Source: Talinum fruticosum
Taxonomy: Eukaryota > Streptophyta > Magnoliopsida > Caryophyllales > Talinaceae
Reading direction: 5' to 3'
Length of the DNA: 64,000 nt
Assembly: GCA_021018815.1 (NCBI GenBank)
Contig: JAITYX010000016.1
Coordinates: 2,300,001 to 2,364,000 of the forward strand
Every line of letters begins with the position of its first letter. Position 1 is the first letter of the stretch. Both the position numbers and the translations under genes were made by a program. Positions 23,541 to 34,569 of this stretch are shown here, in pieces. Below the pieces are notes generated by a model. The model saw only the letters and a list, made by a program, of their open reading frames with translations, did not search any database and was not told where the DNA came from.

Positions 23541-24054
23541 AAAGTCAAAACTTCTTGGACGGACAGACATGGAAAATGGGTCATTCAGAACTAGGTGGGC
23601 CGATGCCAAAATGGATTACACACAATGAAATATTCAGATCAAGTTACTTCTGGTTCAGGAATCAAGAGATAGTTACCACTAACCACGAACGCCTAGTCTA
23701 ATATTGCCTTTGCACAGTTTTCCCCCTGAAAGCACATCCCCGGAGGGTGGGGGGTGATGTTTAGGAATGTCCAGATAATTAACTACAGATCGAGCTCTGC
23801 TATCAGTTTCTCTAATATTGGCCGGGAAAATGCTATCAATATTGTTTCATATGACTTGGGTAATGTAGTCAGTAGGGATCAGTTTAGCAAGGCTAATGAT
23901 AATTGTTTATTCATATATTTATAGTAAACAGTTCCCAAGGATAGTTTATGAATAAGCATCAGTTTCCGTAGTTTGATTTCATTTAACCAGTTACAACAAG
24001 AATCTTTTGCTTCCTGAATAGACACCTAAATCTCATGAAGTAAAAACCGTAAAA

Positions 24055-24330
24055 AGTAGGACATTGACCTATCAGTATGGATTGGGCTTGTGAAGAATAA
24101 ACTAAGAAATAGAAACTTATACCGGAATTGTCCTCTAGCATATGCTGTGCCTTTCTCCTACATAATCTAATATTACCGTACAAATCATATGGCATAAAGA
24201 TAGATTCTGAATATTTTGGCAACTCGAGCTTGCATAACAACAATAAGATTGCAAAAGTGGGGCTAAGGAATCATATCTTATCATTCATTCATCACTTTAA
24301 CACAGAAAATTGGTGATGTTTTCTGCATAT
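24055..24330 (+). promoter_or_regulatory. Orphan MIR399-type promoter block R3 with P1BS
   Basis: The closest relative of R1 (shared GGCATAAAGAT, GATTGCAAAAGTGGGGC.AAGGAATCAT). It has a perfect P1BS GCATATGC at 24138-24145. ATTTTGGCAACTCGAGCTTGCAT downstream may be a wrecked 5' hairpin arm, but no miRNA-like duplex is left. Confidence 0.4.
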
Positions 24331-25325
24331 ATATTTTGAAGAGAAACTGGAAGAAAAGGTACTATATTAAACCATGGGAAAAATGCTTTTTTTTTTTTTG
24401 CTTGACTTTTGTATGTAAACACCAATGTAACAGGAAAGGATTAATTTTGGTTTTTTTTAAATCATTCTAGCAGCTTAAGGTACAAACAATGACCTGTTTT
24501 TGTCATTATACATACAATCTTTCTCAATTATTATTTTTTTCAAAATATCAAGCAGACAAACAATTCATTGTACAATAAACATAAATCAAGAAGAATCATT
24601 CATGGTAAAAGCATGCAATGAGTAATTAGGTTTTCTGTCAAGAATAAATTTAAACAATTAGTAGCATGGAAAGGATAGGGAAGATGTAATCCATATCCAT
24701 CAAATCTGATGCACGAAATGGAGCTCAGTAATTGGTTATAGTAACATCAAGGAGAATCTCATTAGACCTCTTCAATCTACAGGAATGCATCGATTCCGAT
24801 TCACTATATATAAAGTCAGTAATTACTACTTAAATCTTTGCTTTGAGAAGACTACTAAAGTTAATTCCTAAGGAATTGGATTTCCTCAAACCAACTACAT
24901 TTTAATGTGTCTAGGTTTTTCTAAACCAAGCTGAAAATTATTCAAGAGTTTCTCTGTCACACTCACGTATGTTTTCTTTTAACCTCACCCCCTCCTTCCC
25001 TAATCACGTCTCTTCCACAATCCGTACAAGCATTAGTTACAAAAGGATATCGCACCAGCACTGAGGTGATAGAAGCACATATTAAACTAAAAGCAACAAC
25101 AAAAGTAGGAAAGCAAGGAAAAGAAAAGGCAAAAGAAAAAAGAGGAACTAAATCAAGAAACTCCTAATCAGTGTAAAGTGTTCTATTCTTTAATTCTCCA
25201 TTGGCAATGACACAAGCATAGGTTCAGCAATTTTATATCAAAATCAGAACTATAGACAAAGTAATTGGACTTGAAGTTTTAAAGGAGTCAATCTAATAGG
25301 GAATACAAGTACCACGAAAAGCAAC

Positions 25326-25517
25326 ATGTATTCTTATTGTTACAGGCTAGCAGCATATGCAACGTATATCCTTATCATTAAAAAGAATGATGTATTCTTA
25401 TTATTTTGGACTACCAGCATAAGCAACATGTATTCTTATTATTCCACGCAACTAGCATATGCCATCAGTTCTTGGAATATCTCATCACAGAATGTAAATT
25501 CATTGGCATATAAATAG
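25326..25517 (+). promoter_or_regulatory. Promoter of MIR399 copy C with amplified P1BS module
   Basis: The module ATGTATTCTTATTRTT...AGCATATGC is repeated three times, starting at about 25326, 25389 and 25429. It gives P1BS sites GCATATGC (25353-25360), GTATATCC (25364-25371) and GCATATGC (25455-25462). The middle copy has a broken site, GCATAAGC. The TATA box TATAAATAG is at 25509-25517. Copies D and E have only one module. Confidence 0.8.
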
Positions 25518-25573
25518 AATTTCAATATTCAGCATTGAGAAGCAAGCAGTCTTAGAACAAAAGGAAAAGTGGT

Positions 25574-25677
25574 TGGTGAATAACAGTGTGATTCTCCTTT
25601 GGCATGCAGATCATGGTCTGTGCATATGCATAATTTCCCGGCATGCCAAAGGAGAATTGCCCTGCAATTCATCACCA
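25574..25677 (+). ncRNA. MIR399: MIR399 precursor, copy C (plus strand)
   Basis: A hairpin of about 104 nt. The miR399 on the 3' arm is at 25644-25664, identical to copy B (begins TGCCAAAGGAGA, ends ATTGCCCTG). The 5' arm is GTGATTCTCCTTTGGCATGC. The lower stem pairs TGGTGAATAACAG with CTGCAATTCATCACCA. The loop is longer than in copy B. The promoter is the strongest-looking in the cluster, with three intact P1BS sites. Confidence 0.95.
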
Positions 25678-26399
25678 TGAAGATATAAAGTCTACACAAA
25701 TACATTCCTACCCCACCCCTCCCTTGATCATCCCAAGAGAATTTGAATGCCAAACTTTTTGACTTCTAGCAGACTGGTAAGGGTCTATGATGACTAACCT
25801 ATGCGCCTTCTTCAACTATGATGCTCAGACACAACAACGCACATTAAATTTTGAGTGTCTAACAAGAGTGTCATGTTGAACTCAGAGATTTTTCAAAAGA
25901 ATTTTCTTCGTTTTTGTCAAAAAATGAATGGTCAGACCTCCACACCCTAGTCAGAGTGTTACATGGGTTCTAGGGGAAAAATGAGGAGTCGAAAGTTATG
26001 CATAATGATTAGTCAACTGGAGATAAACAAACAGAGATTGCACTGAATTTTGTGGTTGTATTGGCTGACATATGCTATTTAATAGCTGTAACAACCTGTA
26101 CAGTTGCGAATTGCTATTCACATTTACAGAGTAGGATCTGCAGTCATTGTAACTTAACTTTAAAAAGTTAGATGCAAGACTTGTTTTGATTTGATGAAAT
26201 TATACAAGCTGTTTGCTCTCAGGTATATTGCAATTTTTTACATCCATTATATTACTGATCTTGACCTCTCGATGGAACAATTTATTGACATAACCTTTTC
26301 AGATCCAGTTTATGCTAAGCAGTTTGCCCTCTTTGATGGAATGTGCCAAGGAAAGGGAGCCTATGCTGGATTTTGAGATATTAGACAATTGTGAAGAAT

Positions 26400-27540
26400 G
26401 TAACAGCCTTGAAACTCTGATAAAGGTGCACAATCAAGTTTCTGTTGCTGAGTATTTTGTGTAGCTGAAACACTGAAACTAGCTTCCCCTGCCCGCCCCC
26501 CAAAAAAAAAAAAAAAAAAAAGAAAGAGGAGGAAAAAAAGAGCTATTGTGGAATAAAAACTGCTTTTTTATTTTTGCGTTCAAGTTCTCAGTTACACAAC
26601 ATCAGTATCATCAGTATTTTGTTGCCATTATAGGACAATAACACTCAATCTAGATCACACTGAAGTAGGTTTTGAGGAAATCAAAATTAGGTAGACTTAC
26701 CTCTTCAAGCAGGGAAGTCTTTCTTGATAGACAACTTATTTTTTAAGGAATTGAAATATTTTTATAAGCCTGACACTCTGATAATTGCTTGATTTATGTC
26801 TCCCTAGATTGGGTATTTTTGGCTCTTAGTTAACTTGTTGAAGTATGCAATTCTGACTTAAAACTCTTCACCAGCCAGCAAAAACAACTGCTCAGCAGAA
26901 GATAGCAAATGGGTTTGAGCTCGTATGCATATTACATTTATAATCCATTTTCTTTGATACATTTATCCATTTAATGTTCTTTTAACATATTACATTTAGC
27001 AGTTAGTATTCTCGTTATTCATCCAAATTATGTCAGTGGGGAAATCAATGGGTTTAATCTACAGGCAAGTACAGAAACAACCTCTTTGCCATTAGCCAAT
27101 AACAGGGGTAAGGCACTACATTAAACACCCCCTCTCTTTTCACTGAGATGGGAGGACCACTTGGGAGTGGCTTTGGATTTAGATTTTCAAAAAAGAAGAC
27201 TACAATCCTGCAGCACGAGAACAACTATCGTAAGGGCAGGTCAAGATGTACGCATCTGATTAAAATACGTAAAAATTGGTAGGAAGGTGGTGCAAGAAAA
27301 GGTAAGAACGAAAAATGGTGACCATCTGTAAGAAAAGATAAAAGACAGCCAAAACTATACACAATGCTGATGTTCTTGGAATTAACTGGTTAGCAAATTT
27401 AAGTTAGCATCCCATAAGAAACTCAGGAATTGCTTGAGAGTAGAAAACAGAAACACGAGAACTCAACCAATATAACAATCTTTTTCAGCTAAAGGCTTGG
27501 TTATTATGTAGCATATATCATTACTGTTCTCAAGAAGAAA
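26400..27540. other. Spacer, no gene seen; poly(A) run at about 26502
   Basis: An A20 run follows a C-rich stretch near 26500, a simple repeat or a retroposed tail. The 61-codon frame at 26191-26376 has no recognised family. The rest shows nothing that can be supported. Confidence 0.45.
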
Positions 27541-27557
27541 CAAAGGAAGTATGAGGC

Positions 27558-27667
27558 GATGCATAGCTGAATTGCCAGTCTGCTTTGACAGTAAAGTTAG
27601 GCCATCAAGAATGAAAGAAACAGCAGTGAACTGCCAATGGTATGATTCCTTGTAATGCACCCATGTA
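27558..27667 (-). pseudogene. Eroded MIR399 copy H (minus strand)
   Basis: Collinear with copy A: GATGCATAGCTGAATTGCC, then CTTTGACAGTAAA on one arm and ACTGCCAATGG...TGTAATGCACCCATG on the other. About four to five bases (GGGCA) are deleted inside the mature miR399 segment, and the TGCC start has become TGTC. No functional miR399 can be made. The upstream P1BS is also lost (ACATATTC near 27750). Confidence 0.75.
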
Positions 27668-28941
27668 CTTGGTGCACTGCATTGATGACAGTAGAGAACA
27701 ATAAGATTCATATAGATAACAAAATCAGAAATGCATATTATGTGCAAATAACATATTCTCAGCTCACATACAGTGAAAAAATGGTGTCATACTCATATTG
27801 AAACTATTTTCATCATCATGAACAAATTCAATTCCAAGTCTCGTTTGTGGTTATTCCAAGACAATATGCCTTTGAAACCCCCTCTGCACAATTTGTGCAG
27901 AACTAAAACGTTGGAAATCAGATATTTCAAGTCAAATCGATTCAAATCTGCTTGTTTGCAAGCAGCAATAATGACACTCAGATTCTTCAAATTGTTGAAA
28001 CACTTGTTAGGAGGATGTTTAGATTAGAGAAAAGAAAATATTCCTTGGACAAGATCAGCATAACATTTTAGATCTTCTCACCAATGACATCTCAACAATG
28101 TGGAAAAATCAGAAGATTTCTGTTTTTTGCAACTGGTGCCTTTTTGTGAAAAAGAAAAAGATTGTTACATTTCTTTCATTAAGCTTTTCTCAGCACAAGT
28201 CAGTGCCTCTTCAAGGCTCACAAAAACCACTATTGAAGAGTGCTGCTCAAAATCTACAAGTATAATGCCTCATTTTTATTAGTGCAGCATATGGTTCCCT
28301 TTGAGCATAACCCAAAGATCCTAGACTATGTTCTAGTGCTCCATAACCCGTACAAAGTAAGCCGCAAAGTACATTGCAGGAGCAATGAGCTTAAAGCAGT
28401 ATAAACCAAACTGAAAATGACCCATAAAAACTGGAAACCAACAAAGGGGGGAGGGGAGGAAAAGAGAAAGAGAACCACAGAACTCCTAATAAAGTTATGC
28501 TCCATGGCATGCTAATTTTTATCAAATAATCCTCTCTAGTCACCAACAAGACCAACTTATGCAATATCCTTATATTTTTTTTTAAATAGTCATAAATGTA
28601 CTTGTATTAAGTATGAGAATTTGAAAGTTCTTCACCAATATCTATATCTTCCTCTTTGAAATATCACAGCAGTATAAATCACAAGGGATTACTAGGCAAC
28701 CATTTTCATTTTTGTATGGACATTAAATTTCATAATGGGGAATGCCAATTTGCCGTCACAGTCAGGCCTACACACAAAACGAGTGATTTTGAAGTTCATA
28801 TAATCACGAAAACGGTTAAAACTAATTGGGAATAGAAGTAATGTGATGTGCTGAATGGACCTTATTCTCCAATGATGGGGCCACACCCATAACCCCAGAG
28901 ATCAGAAAAGCAACATGTATTTTTATTTTTCCAAGCTTCCA

Positions 28942-29002
28942 GCATATGCCACTAGTTCCCAGAACATCTCATCATGGAATAAGAATTCATTAGTTTATAA
29001 AT
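28942..29002 (+). promoter_or_regulatory. Promoter of MIR399 copy D: P1BS and TATA box
   Basis: P1BS GCATATGC is at 28942-28949 and TATAAAT at 28996-29002, about 65 bp before the hairpin. A single CATGTATTTTTATT module lies upstream. Confidence 0.78.
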
Positions 29003-29064
29003 GCAATTCTAATTTCATGCCTTGGAATAGCAAGCTGTCTTAGAAGGAAAAGAAGATATTTTGT

Positions 29065-29161
29065 TGGTGAATAACAGTGCCATTCTCCTTTGGCATGCAG
29101 ACAAGGCATAAGGATACTCATCTGTCATGACAAAGGAGAATTGCCCTGTGATTCAACACCA
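29065..29161 (+). ncRNA. MIR399: MIR399 precursor, copy D (plus strand, variant mature)
   Basis: The hairpin keeps the family layout: TGGTGAATAACAG with CTGTGATTCAACACCA as the lower stem, and CATTCTCCTTTGGCATGC as the 5' arm. The mature segment on the 3' arm (29128-29148) begins TGACAAAGGAGA and ends ATTGCCCTG. Position 3 is therefore A instead of C, and the 5' arm opposite is not compensated. A change in the 5' region of a miRNA normally weakens pairing to PHO2 sites. It may be a decaying copy or one with shifted targets. Confidence 0.85.
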
Positions 29162-29193
29162 TGATGATTTGCAAACATACATTCTTTGTCCCG

Positions 29194-29355
<162 letters not shown>

Positions 29356-29690
29356 TACACCTCCCATCCTAAAGAATTAAATGGCGAAGTTTTTATTTCT
29401 AGCTGGTATTTGTTTTCCCCCAATGTTCTGAAGCACTTGACCATCAACTGCAGTTTGAAGTTATCCTGTATCTAATAGTACTCAAATTAGGCTGCAATCA
29501 ACAAAGGAACTATAAGATGCTTAGATGACCTGTGTACATAATCTATGCAGTTCCAGCTCCATTTACTCTCTTCTGATGAACAGTTTATCGCCTGGCCGAT
29601 GGAGAACTTAGTTCCAAAAACCACATTTCATCCAGTATTCAAGTCACCTGCTTCCTGCTGAAATACCCACCGTAAAGAGAGACACACAAC

Positions 29691-29997
29691 TGATAAAATT
29701 GTAAAGAAAATTGTTTTGGGTGAAGAATTTATTTGGCTGAGGACAAGGAACTTGTTGGTCCAATTCTTGCGTATTATTCAATGAAGGAGTCAATCTCCTT
29801 TTATACACAAAGGCTTTTGCCTGCTCCTAATATAAGTCCTAATGGATTTGACTTTTTGCTAAAAATCTCCTAATCAAACACTAATATAATTTTCCTAAAC
29901 GGATATAGATTGCTCAAAAAACTTTCCTATAGTCTAATGCAAACACTACTGTCCTAGTCAAACACAAATTGGCAAGGACATCCATATTTTCTTAACA
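29691..29997 (-). repeat. 3' LTR of the Copia element
   Basis: 307 bp. It aligns along its full length with 34267-34565. It contains the phrase TTATTCAATGAAGGAGTCAA in plus-strand reading. Confidence 0.9.
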
Positions 29998-30004
29998 CTT
30001 CCCC

Positions 30005-31395
30005 TCAAGTTGGAACATGTAAGTTTACCATGCCCAACTTGCTCTTCAAATATTGGAATTGCTTCTTCCCGAGGGCCTTAGTGAAAATATCAACAAGTTG
30101 ATGTTGAGTTTCGACATAGGAAAAGGTAAGTATACCAGCTTCAAGTTTCTCACAAATAAAGTGGCAATCGATTTCGATATGCTTAGTCTGGTCATGAAAA
30201 ACAGGATTTCTTGTAACATGTAGAGCTGCTTGGCAATCACAATGTAAAATCATTGGATGATTGTGAAAAATTCCAAAGGATGCCAAGAAGGTTTTCAATT
30301 AGACTAATTCGCTTGTAGCGACAGCCATAGATCTATATTCAACCTCAGCTGTAGATCGAGAAACTATGGCTTGTTTCTTAGTCTTCAAAGAAATAGGGGG
30401 ACCACCAAGAGTTACAAAATACCCCGTCAATGACCTTCTTGAAAGTGGACATGCTCCCCGATCAGAGTTACAGTATGCATAAATTTGCAAATGATTATTA
30501 GCTTAAAGAAAAATTCCTTTGCCAAGCACTCGCCCTTGAGGTATTGCAAAACCCCGTGTGCCGCTTCCATATGTTCCTCCTTGGGATTTTGCATAAATTG
30601 GGATAGAATGTGTGTAGCGAGTAGCATCATCCAAAATCTTTCCAAGTGGCTAAGGCCAGTTTATGATTTTCTTCAATAGGAAAGTCTCCGGGTTTAGCTC
30701 CTAAAAGTCCACTCTCCTCTATAATGTCTAAAGCATATTTTATTTGTGCCTTTGGGCCCCTGGACTACTACAATATCCAAAAATATTTCAATGGTCCAAG
30801 ATCCTTAATGCTAAAGCATTGGTTTAGATATAAACCAATGCTTTAGCATTATTCCCTACAAGGACAATATCATCAATGTACACTAATAGTGACATATAAA
30901 CCTCCCCCTTACAATAGACAAACAGTGAATAATTTGCATAGGAATAGTTAAAACCATACTCACATAACTTGGAGGAGAGTTTAGCGAACCATTGCCCGGG
31001 AGCTTAGCGAAATCCATACAGAGACTTTTGTAACTTGCAAACCTTGGTTTGGTCCTTCATATAAATATCTTCTTCAAGGTCCCTTTGAAGGAATGCATTA
31101 TTAACGTCTAGTTTTTTGCAAGTGCTAAAAAACATCTCATGCTTGTCATTTTTGCAACGGGTGCAAAGTCTTATTATAGTCAAAACCTTCAATTTGATGG
31201 TCTCCACAAATTACAAGACGAGCCTTATAGCGTTGAACCATTTCGTCCGAGTTGTATTTGATTCGGTAAACCCATTTACAATTGATGGGGTTTTTTTGAG
31301 TGGGAGTTGTTGGAGTTCCCATATTTTATTTTCTTCTAAAGCACGAACCTCTTCCGCCATGGCCTTTCGCCATTTAGGATCTCCGACAACCACAC
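30005..31395 (-). pseudogene. Broken Copia reverse transcriptase and RNase H
   Basis: Minus strand, N to C. KWRKAMAEEVRALEENKIWEL is at 31211-31393. Then comes KLDVNNAFLQRDLEEDIYM with KSLYGFR (31004-31207). The catalytic YIDD box (LVYIDDIVLVG) is near 30890-30860. The RNase H region has GACPLSRRSLTGYFVTLGG and SRSTAEVEYRSMA (30299-30490). The C-terminal tail has HIEIDCHFICEKL and VDIFTKAL (30005-30298). Frames change repeatedly. About ten codons after YIDD are replaced by a palindrome. Confidence 0.85.
30807..30850. repeat. Perfect 20-bp inverted repeat within the Copia RT
   Basis: AATGCTAAAGCATTGGTTTA, a 4-bp loop (GATA), then its exact reverse complement. It sits just after the YIDD box on the minus strand. 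The normal sequence between that box and the LGPLKYF phrase is missing there. Confidence 0.9.
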
Positions 31396-32210
31396 GATAA
31401 TATTTTGGCTCAACTTCCTTTTCAATTGCTCGGTAAAAACTTTTTGATGGGAAGGAGAAAAGTTAGTGCAAGTAACATAATTTGCTATCGGTAACACGTA
31501 CCTTATGATCTCTTTTGGAGTAGAGCTTTGAGAGAAAGAGGGTCACTTGGCTGGCACTGTAGCAAATATAACTGTCAAGAGGGGCCACGGGTTGTTGAAG
31601 CCATTCTCCTCGTCGCAGTCCAGCTCTCGCAATTGCTGCTTGGAGTTGGGCTTGCTGTCGTGGGCCAAAGGGCCAGGTGAGGCGCCTTCCGCGTTAGGCT
31701 CATCAGCGCTGCCCAAGGCAGTTGGTGAGAAGCTCGCAACACGTCTGCTGTGTTGGGCTCGTCATTGCAGCCCGCTGAGCCGGGGTTCTCTCAGCGCGAC
31801 CCACGGAGGGCGCCGATGCTCCGTTTTGTCCGGCTGTTCCCCTGTTGTGGGCTCTTTCAGCACAGCCCACAGGATTGACTGGATCATCATCAACCCTATC
31901 CTCGGCTTTATCCCTTGTAGCAAAATTTTCAAATACATCACTATCAGCAAAATTATTTTTCACCAAGCAAAAACGTTCCTTTTCCTTTGCTTGGCCAGAA
32001 TTCTTCAGTAGCTGAAAGGGAAATATGTGTTCATGAAATATTACATCTCTACTTATAAATATTTCTCCAGTCTCTAAACCACACACTTTCCACCTTTTTT
32101 AGCCAAAAGGATATCCCATGAACACACATTTTCCATTACGAGATGCAAATTTATCTTTTCCTCTTAAGCTATTTTTGGCAAAACACAGATTTCCAAAAAC
32201 TTTAAAATGC

Positions 32211-33995
32211 TCATATGAGGGTGGTTAATGAAATAATCTCATAAGGAGTTTTGTTGTCGAAAATTTTGCTAGGAGTTCGATTAATCAAGTGGCAAAACAC
32301 ATTCTCCCCAAAATTTAATGACAAGTGAGCTTGAAAAGGTAGAGCCCTAGCTACATTCAAAATAAGGCCGTGTTTGCGCTCAGCATTACCATTGTGGGGT
32401 GTCCACACAACCTATTTGATAAAGAATACTTTTTTGGAATAAAATTATAGCATAGATCCAGATTTAAATTTGGCTCCATTATCACTCCTAACCACCTTAA
32501 CTCCCTTATCAAACTAATTATAAGCCATTAAAATAAAATCCTTAAGAAATTTGCATGCTTCACTCTTCTCTTTCATCAATTCATCATCAAAAATGGTTAA
32601 AAAATAACTTGCACCACAAGTAGATGCAACTCTATATGGGCCCCAAATATCACAATGTACTAACTCAAATAACTCGATTGCTTTATTATTACTAATAGGA
32701 AAGGGACGTCTAGCTTGCTTTGCCCAAAAACATGCGTCACAAACTTCTTTATTTTTCTTTGAACTTAAATTGAATCCCAAGATTTTAGACAAAGAAAATA
32801 GAACTTCACTAGAAGGGTGCCCCATACGGTTATGCCAAAGGTTTGTAGTTGTGGGTACATTAGCTTGAACTTTTTCTTCGACTTTGAAGTAGTAGACCCC
32901 ATCTCTTTCTTCACCCATTCCAATAAAAGTCCTCAAAGTGAAGTCCTGCAATAGACAAGAGTCCTCAAAAATGTTACTGCACACTTTAAATCCTTTTTAG
33001 ATCAGGAACATAGAGAACATTATTCAATTTCACTTGTCTTCCTAAGACGGCTGATCCACTCTTGCAAGCCTCTGTGATATTCCCATTTAGTAATCCAATA
33101 AGGATAGGTGGGATTACTTCCACTTTGTCGATTAACAAGGGATCACCTGTCATATGGCACGAGGCACCACTATTGAGCATCCATAAGGCTTTACCTGAAA
33201 GTTTGTCGTAGTGTTGATGAGACTAAACGGCCATTGTACCTGCTCTGCACTCAGGTCCGGGATGGCAACCTGGGAGGCATCTCGCTGTGCTGCTGGTTCG
33301 GTCGGGGTCGAGATAACATAGGCGTTCTGTTGTTTGTGGTTCTTCCATTGCAGCCTCCTCAACCACATCCTCGTGAGCCCCAGCTTGATGGATAGCCTAT
33401 GACCTTGAAGCACTTTGCCTCTTCATGGTCGTATTTGCTGTAGTGCTTGCACGTGTTTTTCTCGATAGCTGGATTTGTTCTTTTACAGCAAAGCCAACAA
33501 CACCTTCACTTCTAATAGCTCGGTTCAACATAATTTTCTTGTGATTCTCTTCTTGTTGAATTATGTTGAAAATTTTGTCTAGTGTGGGAAGGGGATCAAG
33601 AGCAGGCACCTGGCTTCAGATTGTGGAGTAACGTTCGTCATCTTAACCCATCAAAAATTTATGGGTCCTTTCGGCTTCCATAAGTTTTGTAACTTGAACG
33701 CCAACTCCACATTCACACTTCCCACTGGTGCAATGTAGAATTTTCACATAATTGTTGAGCTCACTCCACATGCCCATTAACTTAGAGTAAAACTCTACTA
33801 CTTCAAGCCCTCCTTTTTTACAAGCTGAAATATCAGTTTTAAGTTGATGGATCTTCGATGCATCAGCCACGGGATACTGTTTTTGAAGGTCCTCCCACAT
33901 AGCCTGTGCATTTTCGACATAGGCAACACTGGTGTGCAACTTAGGATCGATCAAGTTAATGATCCATGAGCACACCATCGAGTTCACCATCTTCT
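32211..33995 (-). pseudogene. Broken Copia Gag, protease and integrase
   Basis: Minus strand, N to C. Gag (33643-33990) has MWEDLQKQYPVADASKIHQL and SKLMGMWSELNNY. A Gag tail follows (33397-33609), with a zinc-knuckle-like CKHYSKYDHEEAKC near 33440. The protease (32986-33180) reads NSGASCHMTG, with the catalytic Asp replaced by Asn. Pre-integrase and integrase (32514-32984) have HNRMGHPS, CDACFWAKQ, HCDIWGP and FLTIFDD. The last acidic residue of the integrase triad is in NAERKHG (32211-32408). Stops separate all of these. Confidence 0.85.
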
Positions 33996-34266
33996 AAGAA
34001 TTCCACTCGTTTTGAATCATTTTTTCCGATCAAGTCTAATTTCTTTAGGGTTCAATCTATAAAACCTATTTTATTTTTCGCTTGTTAAGCGGTTTTGACG
34101 GCCTTTTTCTATAGATCGTAATTTTTCCCCTTGAATATGATGGTGATGATGGATACCCCAAGTCCTTCATATGGATGAAGGTAGTATGGTGATTGATTGT
34201 CCATCACAAACTTTTTGCTCATGATTGCAAAGAAAAATCTTTAATTAGAGACAAAGCTCGATACCA

Positions 34267-34565
34267 TGATAAAATTGTAAAGAAAATTGTTTTGGGGAAA
34301 ATTTATTTGGTTGAGGACAAGGAACTTGTTCCAATTCTTGCGTATTATTCAATGAAGGAGTCAATCTCCTTTTATACACAAAGGCTTTTGCCTGCTCCTA
34401 ATACAAGTCCTAATGGACTTGGCTTTTTGCTAAAAATCTCCTAATCAAACACAAATACAATTTTCCTAAACAAATACAAATTGCTCAAAAACTTTCCTAA
34501 TCTAATACAAACACTATTGTCCTAGTCAAGCACCAATTGGCAAGAAAATCCATATTTTCTTAACA
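34267..34565 (-). repeat. 5' LTR of the Copia element
   Basis: 299 bp. It differs from the other LTR by scattered substitutions and several small gaps, so the insertion is not recent. Confidence 0.9.
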
Positions 34566-34569
34566 AGAA

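Larger units (their letters stand above)
29691..34565 (-). mobile_element. Degenerate Copia LTR retrotransposon inside the MIR399 cluster
   Basis: LTRs lie at 29691-29997 and 34267-34565, reading TGTTAAGAAAATATGG...CAATTTTATCA on the minus strand. The primer-binding site TGGTATCGAGC (tRNA-Met type, one base short) lies next to the right LTR. The purine tract TTGAGGGGAAG lies next to the left LTR. Flanks ACAAC and AGAAC suggest a 5-bp target duplication with one mutation. All Copia domains are present in order but broken by stops and frameshifts. It split the duplicated spacer 3' of MIR399 copy D: homology to the spacer after copy B resumes at about 34.6-34.9 kb. Confidence 0.92.

Noticed and set aside
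26191..26376. 61-codon plus frame
   Set aside because: Ends naturally but has no family match, no upstream promoter elements and no similarity to other cluster units. Not supportable as a gene.
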